From assembly GCF_003014495.1 (NCBI RefSeq), contig NZ_PYGC01000001.1, positions 683,805-747,804 of the forward strand: a DNA stretch of 64,000 nucleotides, written 5' to 3'. Positions 27,429-37,196 of the stretch are shown here, piece after piece (within the stretch, counting starts at the first letter, position 1; every line of letters begins with the position of its first letter). This DNA is from Prolixibacter denitrificans (lineage in GTDB: Bacteria; Bacteroidota; Bacteroidia; Bacteroidales; Prolixibacteraceae). The translations under genes and the position numbers were made by a program. The notes beneath the pieces were generated by a model that saw only the letters and a list, made by a program, of their open reading frames with translations, did not search any database and was not told the DNA's origin.

Positions 27429-29036
27429 ATGAAAAACAAGCATATAACATTAGCAATTATTATCGGACTGTTCTCCATGATCTTCGTATCATGCGAGGAT
27501 AACATTCCGGCAGTAATCGACCAACTGAAATTCGATCGGGTATTCACGCCGCTTAATTTTCAGGTCAGAATACGGAACATGACAACCGCCGAGCTAAGCT
27601 GGGACGAGCGTGGCGACGCCCAGGCATATGTCGTGCAATTCAGTGACGATAGCCTGGTATTTGACAACATCATCCGAACTGATACCATTACACCAGCGCA
27701 GAATCCATTTAGTGCTACATTCGACGGAAATACCCGTTATTCCGCAAGGTTGAAAGGTATCAGCGACAGCATCTCTGAATCGAAGTGGGCGATGGTTACC
27801 TTTAAAACCGACCCGGAAAATATCTTCGAAGCACTGGCTGATTCAGACATCATGGCCAAGAGTGTAACACTAAGATGGCCGGCGGGAAGTACCGTCACCA
27901 ACTTTGTTATCAACCCGGGTGATATCAATCGCCCCATCACCGATCAGGAAAAAACTGATGGTGTAGCGACAATCACCGGCCTCACAGGAGACACCCAATA
28001 CAGTATCACACTTTACAACGGAACAAAAATCCGTGGTTCTGTCGATTTTAAAACTCAGGTCGATATAGGAAATGCTACGGCAGTTAATCCCGGCGATGAC
28101 TTAGGTGCAGTGATTGCTGCAGCACAGGATGGAGATGTTCTCGCATTATTCCCGGGAGAGTATAACGCATCAGCCGGTAATATCACGATCGACAAATCCA
28201 TTTCAATCAAAGCTGTTTACTCATACGATCAGCCTATACTTCATAACCAGTTTGTGATTACAAACGGAGCTGTGAACGTAGAATTGAATGGTTTGGTGAT
28301 GAATGGCGCATACACCGATACAGCAGGTGTGGATCAGACCCTGGACGAACCGATTCAGTACAGCAGTGACCTGGTAAATGCTACACTCAACTCACTTATC
28401 ATTAAAGGCTGTACCGTCGACACCTACAACAAATCGTTCATCTCAGCATCAAGCGGTGTATTCGAAACCGATTCGATCCTGATTGATAACTGCCAGGTAA
28501 GCAATGTTTACAACAGTGGAGGTGACTTCCTCGACTTCCGTAAATCGTACGTAGCCCACCTGACGGTAACCAACAGCACATTTAATTACTGTGCAACGCT
28601 GAATACCCGTGATTTCATCCGTATGGATGGTGACAGCAAAGGCAACACCTACGATGACGGCACCAACTTACCGATAATCGTGCTTAGCCACTGTACGCTG
28701 AACGATGTGATGAACAGCACGTCGTCTACCAAGCGGTTATTCTACGTTCGTTGGTCGCAAAACCAAATCACGTCCGAGTACAACTCGTTCTCCGATATGG
28801 GTAGTTCAGTATACTCGAACCAGTCGGCTACTTCGCAGCCCACTTGTAACTATAACAATTATTTCAATGCTGACGGTTACATCACTGTCGACGGAACTGT
28901 ATTGATTGACAACTCAACCACATACACCAACGTTGATCCGGGCTATGCTGATTCTGCAAATGGTGACTTCACGATCAGCAATCAAACATTGATCGACAAC
29001 CTGGTAGGTGACCCGCGCTGGCTTCCTGCCCAATAA
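27429..29036 (+). CDS. DUF4957/DUF5123-type surface lipoprotein of pectin loci
   Basis: A 535-residue lipoprotein starting at ATG 27429 with C22 in MIFVSC; an earlier in-frame ATG at 27399 would overlap susD and is unlikely. Residues about 35-220 look like two fibronectin-III-type domains. The rest (from about 225, AVNPGDDLGAVIAAAQDGDVLALFPGEY) resembles a right-handed parallel beta-helix, as in pectinesterase-like and DUF4957/DUF5123 proteins found after SusD in Bacteroidota pectin loci. No catalytic residues of CE8 or PL families are evident, so a surface glycan-binding role is more likely than an enzyme. A 224-base gap with a long hairpin follows. Confidence 0.75.
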   Translation: MKNKHITLAIIIGLFSMIFVSCEDNIPAVIDQLKFDRVFTPLNFQVRIRNMTTAELSWDERGDAQAYVVQFSDDSLVFDNIIRTDTITPAQNPFSATFDGNTRYSARLKGISDSISESKWAMVTFKTDPENIFEALADSDIMAKSVTLRWPAGSTVTNFVINPGDINRPITDQEKTDGVATITGLTGDTQYSITLYNGTKIRGSVDFKTQVDIGNATAVNPGDDLGAVIAAAQDGDVLALFPGEYNASAGNITIDKSISIKAVYSYDQPILHNQFVITNGAVNVELNGLVMNGAYTDTAGVDQTLDEPIQYSSDLVNATLNSLIIKGCTVDTYNKSFISASSGVFETDSILIDNCQVSNVYNSGGDFLDFRKSYVAHLTVTNSTFNYCATLNTRDFIRMDGDSKGNTYDDGTNLPIIVLSHCTLNDVMNSTSSTKRLFYVRWSQNQITSEYNSFSDMGSSVYSNQSATSQPTCNYNNYFNADGYITVDGTVLIDNSTTYTNVDPGYADSANGDFTISNQTLIDNLVGDPRWLPAQ

Positions 29037-29061
29037 CAAAACAGACAATTTAGTTCTGATG

Positions 29062-29117
29062 TGAGATAATAACCGAAGTTCCTGTGTACTATTCGTACAC
29101 AGGGCTTCGGAATCTCA
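29062..29117 (+). repeat. Long intercistronic hairpin in the pectin operon
   Basis: Nested arms TGAGAT/ATCTCA, CCGAAG/CTTCGG and CCTGTGTAC/GTACACAGG enclose the loop TATTC, with small internal loops. There is no T-run after it, so it is not a standard intrinsic terminator. It separates the transport/binding genes from the secreted enzymes and could act as an mRNA processing or stability element. Confidence 0.8.
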
Positions 29118-29260
29118 TAAACTACCTGGAGATGTCAAGAGAGACTTCACTAAAAAGTACTCTGATACCAGGCTAAAAAGATTTCCCAACCTATTTTTCA
29201 GATTCGTTACGGCTGTTTCGGGTTCAAAAAAACGAACACGATATCACTGGAACGAGGCAA

Positions 29261-30964
29261 ATGAAACTGATGAAACAACTGATTCAATCAATCTTGATAT
29301 GCTTTCTGATATCGTTATTCACGGTATCGGCATTTGCCCAAAGCAATGATCTGCCCGCATTCCCGGGAGCTGAAGGCTACGGGAAATACACCACCGGTGG
29401 ACGAGGCGGTCAGGTTATTTATGTTACCAGCCTTAGCGACGATTATACGCCCGGGACACTCCGCTATGCATTATACCAATCGGGCCCCAGAATCATTGAA
29501 TTCAAAGTTTCAGGTACCATCCAGCTAAAATCGGACCTGAAGATTACCAAACCGGATGTAACTATTGCCGGACAAACGGCACCGGGTGATGGAATCTGTC
29601 TGCGCGATTATCCCGTAATCGTTGAAGCCGACAATGTCATTATCCGTTTCATACGTTTCCGCATGGGTGATGCTGCCAAGCAGCAAGACGACGCCTTGGG
29701 CGGTCGCAACCATAAAAATATTATCATCGACCACTGTTCGGCAAGCTGGTCGACTGACGAATGTGTTTCGTTTTACGACAACCAAAATTTCACCCTTCAG
29801 TGGTGTATTATTTCCGAGAGCCTTCGTAATTCCATTCATGAAAAAGGCTCCCACGGCTATGGAGGTATCTGGGGTGGAGAGAAAGCCACCTTTCATCACA
29901 ACCTGTTGGCCGATCACGACAGTCGCAATCCCCGTTTCTGCGGAAGCCGGTACACCAACCAACCCGAGGAAGAATTGGTTGACTACCGCAATAACGTTAT
30001 TTACAACTGGGGACATAACAGTGCCTATGCGGGCGAAGGTGGCAGCTACAACATGGTGAACAACTATTATAAATCAGGACCGGCGACTTCTTCGTCCGTT
30101 CGGTTCAGAATACTGCAACCTTATGCCGACGATGGCTCCAACCAGCAACCGGCAGGTACGTATGGCCATTTTTATATCGCCGGTAACTATGTAGAAAACA
30201 GCTCGAACGTGACCAATAATAACTGGGCAGGCGTTTCACTACATTCATCATTTGCGACCTATGCTCCCAACGTTACCATAAGTGATCTGAAAGAAGACAA
30301 CGAGTTTTCTGTCGAACCGGTCAAAACAACCAGCGCACAGGAGGCTTACCAGGATGTTTTGAATTACGCCGGAGCTTCCCTGGTCCGCGACACCGTCGAC
30401 AAACGCATTGTCCACGATACCCGAACAGGAACTGCTACATACAACGATGGAGGTAACGGCAGCACGGGAGGAATAATTGACACACAAACAGCTGTTAAAG
30501 GATGGCCGGAGTTGAAATCCACCACTCCGCCTGCCGACTCTGACGAGGATGGTATGCCCGACGAGTGGGAAAAGGCCAACAACCTCGATCCCAACAATCC
30601 CAATGATGCACAACAAACAACGGTGGATGGTCAGTATCCTAACCTGGAAGTTTACCTCAACAGTTTGGTGGCCGACATCATGCAAAATGAAGGAAGTGTA
30701 GCAACCGCTGTCGGAGATCTAAAAAAAAATATCGACCCGCTGAAGGTAGTTTACAACCAACGTACGAAAAAGCTGGATATCCAATACAGCCGTACGATTG
30801 TCAAAGTAGAACTGTATTCAGTCACCGGAACACAAGTCAAAACATTCAATACCGCTCAACAAACACTGAGTATTCAGTTGCCGGCTCTGGCAAAAGGGGT
30901 CTATATCGTGCGGGTTTGGGATGACCAAAATCGTGCTTATTCACGCAAAATCTTGAATTACTGA
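29261..30964 (+). CDS. PL1 pectate lyase with T9SS C-terminal sorting domain
   Basis: Cleaves de-esterified homogalacturonan by beta-elimination. The 567-residue protein has a signal peptide ending at AFAQ, the N-terminal LPAFPGAEGYGKYTTGGRGG characteristic of PL1-type lyases, a parallel beta-helix with VTIAGQTAPGDGI, IIIDHCSASWSTDE (calcium/active-site region) and HHNLLADHDSRNPR (basic residues expected for catalysis). Residues 426-436 (DSDEDGMPDEW) form a calcium-binding loop of the thrombospondin type-3 kind. The last 75 residues, with LYSVTGTQVKTF and KGVYIVRVWD, are a type A T9SS sorting domain, so the enzyme is exported across the outer membrane. Confidence 0.93.
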   Translation: MKLMKQLIQSILICFLISLFTVSAFAQSNDLPAFPGAEGYGKYTTGGRGGQVIYVTSLSDDYTPGTLRYALYQSGPRIIEFKVSGTIQLKSDLKITKPDVTIAGQTAPGDGICLRDYPVIVEADNVIIRFIRFRMGDAAKQQDDALGGRNHKNIIIDHCSASWSTDECVSFYDNQNFTLQWCIISESLRNSIHEKGSHGYGGIWGGEKATFHHNLLADHDSRNPRFCGSRYTNQPEEELVDYRNNVIYNWGHNSAYAGEGGSYNMVNNYYKSGPATSSSVRFRILQPYADDGSNQQPAGTYGHFYIAGNYVENSSNVTNNNWAGVSLHSSFATYAPNVTISDLKEDNEFSVEPVKTTSAQEAYQDVLNYAGASLVRDTVDKRIVHDTRTGTATYNDGGNGSTGGIIDTQTAVKGWPELKSTTPPADSDEDGMPDEWEKANNLDPNNPNDAQQTTVDGQYPNLEVYLNSLVADIMQNEGSVATAVGDLKKNIDPLKVVYNQRTKKLDIQYSRTIVKVELYSVTGTQVKTFNTAQQTLSIQLPALAKGVYIVRVWDDQNRAYSRKILNY

Positions 30965-30981
30965 AAGCAAAAACGTAGCAT

Positions 30982-31968
30982 ATGAACCGAAAAAGCCTTC
31001 TCATACTCATCATCTTCAGCGTTATTTGTCAATGGTCATTCTCCAGGGCAAATGACAGCTATGATTTTGTGGTTTCGAAAAACGGAGACGGCGATTTCAC
31101 AACGGTGCAGGCTGCCATCAATGCTGTGCCAGACTTCCGCAAGCAAACGACTACCATCTACATTGAGAATGGTGTTTATAAGGAAAAATTGGTTCTTCCG
31201 GCGTCCAAAACCAAGGTCACGTTTATCGGCGAAAGCGCAGATAGTACCATCATCACCTACGACGATTACGCATCGAAGAAAAACCGTTTTGGTGAGGAGA
31301 TGGGAACGACCGGGTCATCCGGCTTCTACATTTTCGGAAACGATTTTACCGCTAAGAATATCACCTTCCGGAACACTGCTGGTCCGGTGGGACAAGCGGT
31401 TGCTATCCGCGTTGTGGGCGACCGCGTCTTTTTCGAAAATTGCCGCTTTCTCGGATTTCAGGATACACTTTACCCTTACGGGGAAAACAGTCGCCAGTAC
31501 TATAAGAACTGCTACATTGAGGGAACCGTGGATTTCATTTTTGGTTGGTCGACCGCTGTATTTGACCACTGCCACATTTTTTGCAAAAGTCCGGGTTACG
31601 TAACGGCAGCCAGTACGATGAAAGATACGCCGTTCGGATTTGTATTCCTGCACTGCGATATTTCTGGAAGCGCTCCGGCTCACTCTGTATATCTCGGACG
31701 CCCCTGGAGACCTTATGCCAAAACCGCTTTCATCGAGTGCAAACTAAGCGATGTAATCAAACCGGAAGGCTGGTTCAACTGGAATAAAAAAGAGGCTGAA
31801 AAAACAGTCACTTACGTGGAATACAAGAACACCGGAGCAGGTGCAACTCCGGACAAACGCGTGTCATGGTCGCATCAAATGACGGTAAAAGAAAGACAAA
31901 AATATACGCTGGAAAATATTTTCCGGGGATGGACTCCGGGGCAACCATTCAAAGAAAAACACCGGTAA
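30982..31968 (+). CDS. Pectinesterase, CE8 (first copy)
   Basis: Removes methyl esters from homogalacturonan, which exposes sites for pectate lyase and polygalacturonase. The 328-residue protein has a classical signal peptide (MNRKSLLILIIFSVICQWSFS) without lipobox cysteine, so it is periplasmic or secreted. The CE8 active-site set is complete: GQAVAI, catalytic acid/base D161 in FQDTLY, nucleophile D184 in GTVDFIFG, and R240 in YLGRPWR. It is 17 bases after the lyase and 15 bases before a second CE8 gene. Confidence 0.95.
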   Translation: MNRKSLLILIIFSVICQWSFSRANDSYDFVVSKNGDGDFTTVQAAINAVPDFRKQTTTIYIENGVYKEKLVLPASKTKVTFIGESADSTIITYDDYASKKNRFGEEMGTTGSSGFYIFGNDFTAKNITFRNTAGPVGQAVAIRVVGDRVFFENCRFLGFQDTLYPYGENSRQYYKNCYIEGTVDFIFGWSTAVFDHCHIFCKSPGYVTAASTMKDTPFGFVFLHCDISGSAPAHSVYLGRPWRPYAKTAFIECKLSDVIKPEGWFNWNKKEAEKTVTYVEYKNTGAGATPDKRVSWSHQMTVKERQKYTLENIFRGWTPGQPFKEKHR

Positions 31969-31983
31969 AACAGGTGGACAACC

Positions 31984-32937
31984 ATGAACAAGAAAATACA
32001 ACTATTCGGAATTATTGTTTTGGTGCTTGGTACAATTGCCTGGTCGTGCTCCAAAAACAACGACAAGCGGATTATTGTCGCTGCAGACGGCTCGGGTGAT
32101 TATGCGACCGTACAGGAAGCCATCAACGCAGCGCCTTCTTCGAAAGAAACAACGGTTATCTATATCAAAGCCGGAGTTTACAAGGAGAAAGTCGTTGTTC
32201 CTGCCGACAAGCAAAATATTCATTTCATCGGTGAAGACACTAAAACGACCATCATCACCTGGGATGATTATTCAGGGAAAGGCGATATCAACACATTCAC
32301 GTCTTACACCCTGAAAATTATGGGTAACCACATCCTGATGGAAAATCTCACCATCGAGAATTCCGAAGGTTTGCGTGGCCAAGCCGTGGCTCTTGATGTA
32401 GAAGGCGATCAATGTGTATTTAAAAACTGCCGGATTGTCGGCAACCAGGATACGTTATACGCAGCAGGCGATAACGCCCGTCAGTATTTCAAAAACTGTC
32501 ACATCGAAGGAACTACCGATTTCATCTTCGGTTCGTCCACGGCTGTATTTCAGGATTGTGATATCCTGTGTAAAAAGCAGTCTTTCATTACAGCAGCCCG
32601 GACTCCGCAAGGGCAGCCATTCGGTTATGTTTTCATGAATTGCAAAATAAAAGCAGCTCCCGGTATCGGACAGGTTTACCTGGGCCGTCCCTGGCGGGCT
32701 TATGCCAACGTGGTTTTCATGAACTGCCAACTGGGCGGCTTCATTCGTCCCGAAGGCTGGAGCAACTGGCACGACACCGACCGTTACAAAACAGCTTTCT
32801 ACGCCGAGTATCACAACACCGGCGCAGGTGCGGATACAACGCAACGTGTTTCGTGGTCGCATCAGTTAACCGACGAACAGGCGCAGAAATATACCGTGGA
32901 AAACATCCTCGGATTAAACAGTTGGAAACTGAAATGA
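31984..32937 (+). CDS. Pectinesterase, CE8 lipoprotein (second copy)
   Basis: A 317-residue CE8 paralogue of the preceding gene. It has a lipoprotein signal with C22 in IAWSC, so unlike its neighbour it is membrane-tethered. Active-site residues are all present: GQAVAL, D156 in NQDTLY, D179 in GTTDFIFG and R235 in YLGRPWR. The two copies are similar over the catalytic domain but differ at the N-terminus and around the TTGSSGF loop of the first copy, which suggests an old tandem duplication followed by division of cell location or ester pattern preference. Confidence 0.95.
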   Translation: MNKKIQLFGIIVLVLGTIAWSCSKNNDKRIIVAADGSGDYATVQEAINAAPSSKETTVIYIKAGVYKEKVVVPADKQNIHFIGEDTKTTIITWDDYSGKGDINTFTSYTLKIMGNHILMENLTIENSEGLRGQAVALDVEGDQCVFKNCRIVGNQDTLYAAGDNARQYFKNCHIEGTTDFIFGSSTAVFQDCDILCKKQSFITAARTPQGQPFGYVFMNCKIKAAPGIGQVYLGRPWRAYANVVFMNCQLGGFIRPEGWSNWHDTDRYKTAFYAEYHNTGAGADTTQRVSWSHQLTDEQAQKYTVENILGLNSWKLK

Positions 32938-32963
32938 CAGGAGCTACGAACCAGACATCAACC

Positions 32964-34616
32964 ATGAAAAAAAGAAATAAAATATATCTCCTGGGGTTGT
33001 TACTCATAGCCGGAAACATCAATCGGTCCGTGGCTCAACAAAAGACTGACAGTCTTTATGTGTCCAAAGTGTGGGTAGCCGATAATGGTGATGGCACCTA
33101 CAAAAATCCGGTATTGCATGCCGATTATTCCGACCCGGATGCGATTCGCGTTGGAACGGATTTCTACATGACGGCTTCGTCGTTCAATTGCATTCCCGGC
33201 CTGCCCATTCTCCATTCAAAGGATCTGGTCAATTGGAATTTAATCGGCTACGCGCTGCAAAAACAGCCTCCGTTCGATGTTTACGATAAACCGCAACATG
33301 GCAACGGTGTGTGGGCTCCCTGCATCCGTTACCACGATGGCGAATACTACATCTTCTACCCCGATCCGGACTACGGAATTTATATGATCAAGGCCCAAAA
33401 TCCGAAAGGGCCATGGTCGGAACCGCTGCTAATCAAAGCCGGAAAAGGATTGATTGACCCGTCACCTCTCTGGGACGACGATGACAACGCCTACCTGGTT
33501 CACGCTTTCGCAGGAAGTCGCGCCGGCGTGAAAAGTGTATTGATGGTCAGCCGGATGAAGCCCGACGGAACCGAATTAATCGGTAACGAAGTGATGGTTT
33601 ATGACGGGCATAAAAACGATCCGACGGTGGAAGGTCCAAAATTTTATAAACGCCACGGCTATTACTACATCTTCGCTCCGGCGGGCGGCGTACCTACCGG
33701 CTGGCAGATTGTTCTGCGTTCGAAAAATGTATTTGGCCCTTACGAGCGAAAAATGGTTATGGCGCAAGATTCAACCTCAATCAACGGGCCACACCAGGGG
33801 GCCTGGGTGGAAACTCCCGATGGACAAAGTTGGTTCCTTCATTTTCAAGACAAGGAGGCTTACGGCCGCGATGTATTGCTGGAACCGATGACATGGAAGA
33901 ACGACTGGCCGGTAATCGGCATCGATAAAAAAGGTGATGGAGTTGGCGAGCCGGTGCTGACATGGAAAAAGCCCGACGTTGGTCGCACTTATCCAATCGT
34001 AACGCCGCCCGAAAGTGACGAATTCAACGAACCGACGCTGGGACTTCAGTGGCAATGGCATGCCAATCCGCAGGTTACATGGGGTTTTCCTTCCGGAAGA
34101 CTGGGCTTTTATCGGTTGAACTGTATTCCCAAACCGGATGGCTTTGTGAATCTATGGTCGGTTCCGAATTTGCTGCTACAAAAGTTTCCTGCCGAAGAAT
34201 TTATGGTCACCACCAAATTGACTTTCCACCACCGCTTCGATGGTGAAGAGGTGGGACTCGTTGTCATGGGTGAAGATTACCAGTACATCAAACTTGAGCA
34301 GGAAAACAAACAACTGGTGGTGAAAACGGTCTCCTGTCACGATGCACGAAAAGGAAATCCCGAAAAGGAAATCTTCCAACAAAAATTTACTGGCCAAACA
34401 GTGTACTTCAGGGTGAAAGTTCGTGAAGGGGCTGTCTGTAGCTTCAGCTTTAGTGCCGATGGTAAGAAATTCACCGAGGCAGGTGAAAAATTCCATGCCG
34501 TTCCCGGAAGATGGATTGGCGCCAAAGTTGGCCTTTTCGCCTTACAAAACGGGAAAATAAACGATGCCGGAAACGCCGATGTTGACTGGTTCCGAATTGA
34601 AAAAATTGAGAAATAA
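32964..34616 (+). CDS. GH43 glycoside hydrolase with C-terminal beta-sandwich
   Basis: Probably an arabinofuranosidase/xylosidase acting on side chains. ATG 32964 gives 550 residues with a signal peptide ending in RSVAQQ; the frame is open further upstream and an ATG at 32934 overlaps the CE8 stop, but only 32964 gives a proper signal. The five-bladed propeller shows the GH43 triad: base D57 in YSDPDAIR, D165 in IDPSPLW, acid E223 in VEGPKFYK. From about 355 (PPESDEFNEPTLGLQWQW) a concanavalin-like domain follows, as in the xylosidase-type subfamilies. The exact subfamily and substrate are not certain. Confidence 0.9.
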   Translation: MKKRNKIYLLGLLLIAGNINRSVAQQKTDSLYVSKVWVADNGDGTYKNPVLHADYSDPDAIRVGTDFYMTASSFNCIPGLPILHSKDLVNWNLIGYALQKQPPFDVYDKPQHGNGVWAPCIRYHDGEYYIFYPDPDYGIYMIKAQNPKGPWSEPLLIKAGKGLIDPSPLWDDDDNAYLVHAFAGSRAGVKSVLMVSRMKPDGTELIGNEVMVYDGHKNDPTVEGPKFYKRHGYYYIFAPAGGVPTGWQIVLRSKNVFGPYERKMVMAQDSTSINGPHQGAWVETPDGQSWFLHFQDKEAYGRDVLLEPMTWKNDWPVIGIDKKGDGVGEPVLTWKKPDVGRTYPIVTPPESDEFNEPTLGLQWQWHANPQVTWGFPSGRLGFYRLNCIPKPDGFVNLWSVPNLLLQKFPAEEFMVTTKLTFHHRFDGEEVGLVVMGEDYQYIKLEQENKQLVVKTVSCHDARKGNPEKEIFQQKFTGQTVYFRVKVREGAVCSFSFSADGKKFTEAGEKFHAVPGRWIGAKVGLFALQNGKINDAGNADVDWFRIEKIEK

Positions 34617-34617
34617 T

Positions 34618-35448
34618 ATGTCAGGAAGAAGAAAACTGAAATCTGAAATCCTTCTGCTGCTCCTTGTGCTGCTCCCGGTAACCAATGCGTGTTCCGGGGA
34701 AAAGAAAGAGGAAAAGCAGCAGAAAGTCTGTAAGGTCTGGATCATTGGTGATTCCACTGTGGCCAATTACGCTCTGGAAAAAGATTATCCGAGTAAGCGA
34801 TTTCCGATTACCGGCTGGGGACAGGTCTTTCAACCTTTCCTGGCAACGGACAGCCTGAAAATGGTTGACCATTTAATCGATGCCGACAGCGTGGTGGTTG
34901 ACGACCGGGCCAAAGGCGGACGTAGCACCCGGACTTTCATCCAGGAAGGACGCTGGCGCGAAGTCTATAACCAAATTCAACCGGGTGATCTGGTTTTGAT
35001 GCAGTTCGGACATAACGATGCTTCGAAAAACAAACCCGAAAGATATGTCAACCTTCAGGGGTATGCCGAATTCCTGCGCCTCTTCGTCAATCAAACCCGC
35101 GAAAAAGGAGGAAAACCTATTTTGATTACTCCTGTGGCGCGAAATTACCCCTGGGTTGACGGGCATTTGGAAAACGTACATGGTGGATATCCGGATGCGA
35201 TGAAAGAAGTAGCTAAAGAACTTCATGTTGATTTGATCGACCTGAACCAACGTTCGATGGATTTCTTTTCCCGGAAGGGTAAGGATTATGTGACTGAAAA
35301 CTATTTCATGAACCTCCCGGCCGGAGTTTATGAAGCTTATCCTGACGGACAACACGACAATACCCATTTTCAACCGGCCGGAGCAAAGCAAGTGGCCCGA
35401 ATGGTGTTTGAAGGCCTGAAACAATTGAATAGTAACAAACTGAACTAA
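34618..35448 (+). CDS. Rhamnogalacturonan acetylesterase-like CE12 lipoprotein
   Basis: A 276-residue SGNH-fold esterase that removes acetyl groups from pectin. ATG 34618, one base after the GH43 stop codon, gives a lipoprotein signal with C25 in PVTNAC. Active-site blocks: nucleophile S46 in IIGDSTVAN, GGRSTRTF, FGHNDAS, and the D247-x-x-H250 pair in QHDNTHF. Family length is normal. It opens the first of two esterase-polygalacturonase pairs and is 10 bases ahead of the GH28 gene. Confidence 0.93.
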   Translation: MSGRRKLKSEILLLLLVLLPVTNACSGEKKEEKQQKVCKVWIIGDSTVANYALEKDYPSKRFPITGWGQVFQPFLATDSLKMVDHLIDADSVVVDDRAKGGRSTRTFIQEGRWREVYNQIQPGDLVLMQFGHNDASKNKPERYVNLQGYAEFLRLFVNQTREKGGKPILITPVARNYPWVDGHLENVHGGYPDAMKEVAKELHVDLIDLNQRSMDFFSRKGKDYVTENYFMNLPAGVYEAYPDGQHDNTHFQPAGAKQVARMVFEGLKQLNSNKLN

Positions 35449-35458
35449 GATAAAAACG

Positions 35459-37168
35459 ATGAAGAAGCGAATGATTGCTGGTTTTATGAGAGCGAGTTTA
35501 CTACTGGTTTTGGCAGGACTTTTTGCCTGTAGCGAAAAACCAGCACCTAAGGTGGAGTCAGACAACATTTATGATGGGCTGGAGTTCCAGATGCCTCATA
35601 TTACGGTGCCCACTTTTCCTGACTACAAAGTTTCGGTTACCGATTTTGGTGCCGTTGGCGATGGTCAGAATTTGAATACGAAGGCTTTCGCCGAAGCGAT
35701 TAACGATGTAGCCAAAAACGGTGGTGGTACGGTCGTTATCCCGGAAGGAATCTGGCTGACAGGTCCAATTCAGTTGAAGAGCAATATCAACATTCACGCC
35801 GATGCAGGCGCTCTGGTGATCTTCAGCGACAATAAAGATTTGTACCCGCTGATTAAGACAAGCTTCGAAGGTCTCAACACCGTTCGGTGCTTGTCTCCCA
35901 TTTATGGGAAAGACCTGGAAAACATTGCTTTCACTGGCGAAGGTGTTTTCGATGGTTCGGGTGATGCCTGGCGACAGGTGAAAAAAAGCAAGCTCACCAG
36001 CTCGCAATGGAAAAAACTGGTCGCTTCGGGCGGTATCGTCAGTAAAGACGGAGAAACCTGGTATCCATCCAAAAGCTTTGAAAAAGGTGCAGAGTTGAGC
36101 GATATGAATGTTCCAAGAGACTTTACCACCATGGCTCAATTCGAATCCATCCGGGACTTCTTGCGCCCTGTGATGGTTAGTTTGGTTAGTTGCAAAAATG
36201 TATTGCTCGACGGCCCGGTATTCCAGAATTCACCTGCGTGGTGCCTTCACCCGCTGATGTGTGAAAATCTGACCGTTCGAAATGTGGACGTACGCAATCC
36301 CTGGTATTCACAAAACGGCGACGGCATCGATATTGAATCCTGTAAAAACAGCGCAGTATATAACTGTACTTTCGATGTAGGCGACGACGCTATTTGCATC
36401 AAATCGGGTAAAGATGCCGACGGACGGAAACGTAATATGCCGACAGAAAATCTGATCGTGAAAAACTGTACCGTTTTCCACGGCCACGGAGGTGTAACAG
36501 TTGGTAGCGAAATGTCGGGTGGCGTGAAGAATATGCACGTTTCCGACTGTACCTTCATTGGTACCGATGCCGGACTGCGCTTCAAAAGTAATCGCGGACG
36601 TGGCGGCGTAGTGGAAAAAATCTACATCTCCAACATCAACATGATTGACATCCCTAGCAACGCCATCTCTTTCAACCTCTACTACAACGGTATGTCGGTT
36701 TCAGAAATCATGAAGAACAAAAAGGACGAATCCAAAATCGATGAGGTGATTCCGAAGGTGACGGTTGAAACGCCGCAATTCAAGGATATCAGCATTAAGA
36801 ATATCAACTGCCGTGGCGCACAACAGGCAATTTATCTGCAAGGCCTTCCGGAAATGAACCTGAAGAATGTGACGATGGAAAACCTGACCATGGAATCAAA
36901 AAATGGTTTATTCTGCATGGATGCCGATAACGTGAAGATTAAAAATCTGAAATTGAAAACAACCCGGTTCCCGGCTGCGTCGTTCTATAACTCGAAAAAT
37001 GTTTCTATCTCAGGTCTGCAATTGTCATCTTCCGATAAACCGCTGATTACCGTCGAAGGCAAAAGAACAGGAAAAACGGATATTCAGCTGGTTCCCGGAA
37101 CCAAGGCAAGCAATTTGTATGTTCTTGGTAAAAATGTAGATGCAGCCAAAGTGAAAATCGCCGAGTAA
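35459..37168 (+). CDS. Polygalacturonase, GH28 lipoprotein (first copy)
   Basis: Hydrolyses galacturonan linkages. The 569-residue protein has a lipoprotein signal with C24 in LAGLFAC, then the family entry motif VTDFGAVGDGQNLNTKAF and a right-handed beta-helix. All GH28 catalytic blocks are intact: N286-G-D288 in QNGDGID, D309-D310 in VGDDAI, H343 in GHGGVTVG and R374-F-K376. An insertion of about 60 residues around KKLVASGGIVSKDGETWYPS is typical of Bacteroidota enzymes annotated as exo-acting. Whether it attacks homogalacturonan or rhamnogalacturonan is not decided by sequence alone. Confidence 0.94.
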   Translation: MKKRMIAGFMRASLLLVLAGLFACSEKPAPKVESDNIYDGLEFQMPHITVPTFPDYKVSVTDFGAVGDGQNLNTKAFAEAINDVAKNGGGTVVIPEGIWLTGPIQLKSNINIHADAGALVIFSDNKDLYPLIKTSFEGLNTVRCLSPIYGKDLENIAFTGEGVFDGSGDAWRQVKKSKLTSSQWKKLVASGGIVSKDGETWYPSKSFEKGAELSDMNVPRDFTTMAQFESIRDFLRPVMVSLVSCKNVLLDGPVFQNSPAWCLHPLMCENLTVRNVDVRNPWYSQNGDGIDIESCKNSAVYNCTFDVGDDAICIKSGKDADGRKRNMPTENLIVKNCTVFHGHGGVTVGSEMSGGVKNMHVSDCTFIGTDAGLRFKSNRGRGGVVEKIYISNINMIDIPSNAISFNLYYNGMSVSEIMKNKKDESKIDEVIPKVTVETPQFKDISIKNINCRGAQQAIYLQGLPEMNLKNVTMENLTMESKNGLFCMDADNVKIKNLKLKTTRFPAASFYNSKNVSISGLQLSSSDKPLITVEGKRTGKTDIQLVPGTKASNLYVLGKNVDAAKVKIAE

Positions 37169-37196
37169 ACAGTAGCACCGAAAAAAACCGAATGTT

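Noticed and set aside
32640-32963. N-terminal extension of the GH43 frame
   Set aside because: It overlaps the second CE8 gene and has no signal peptide; ATG 32964 gives a proper one.
34873-35568. 231-codon minus-strand frame across the CE12/GH28 junction
   Set aside because: It is antisense to two clear enzyme genes and low-complexity in composition.
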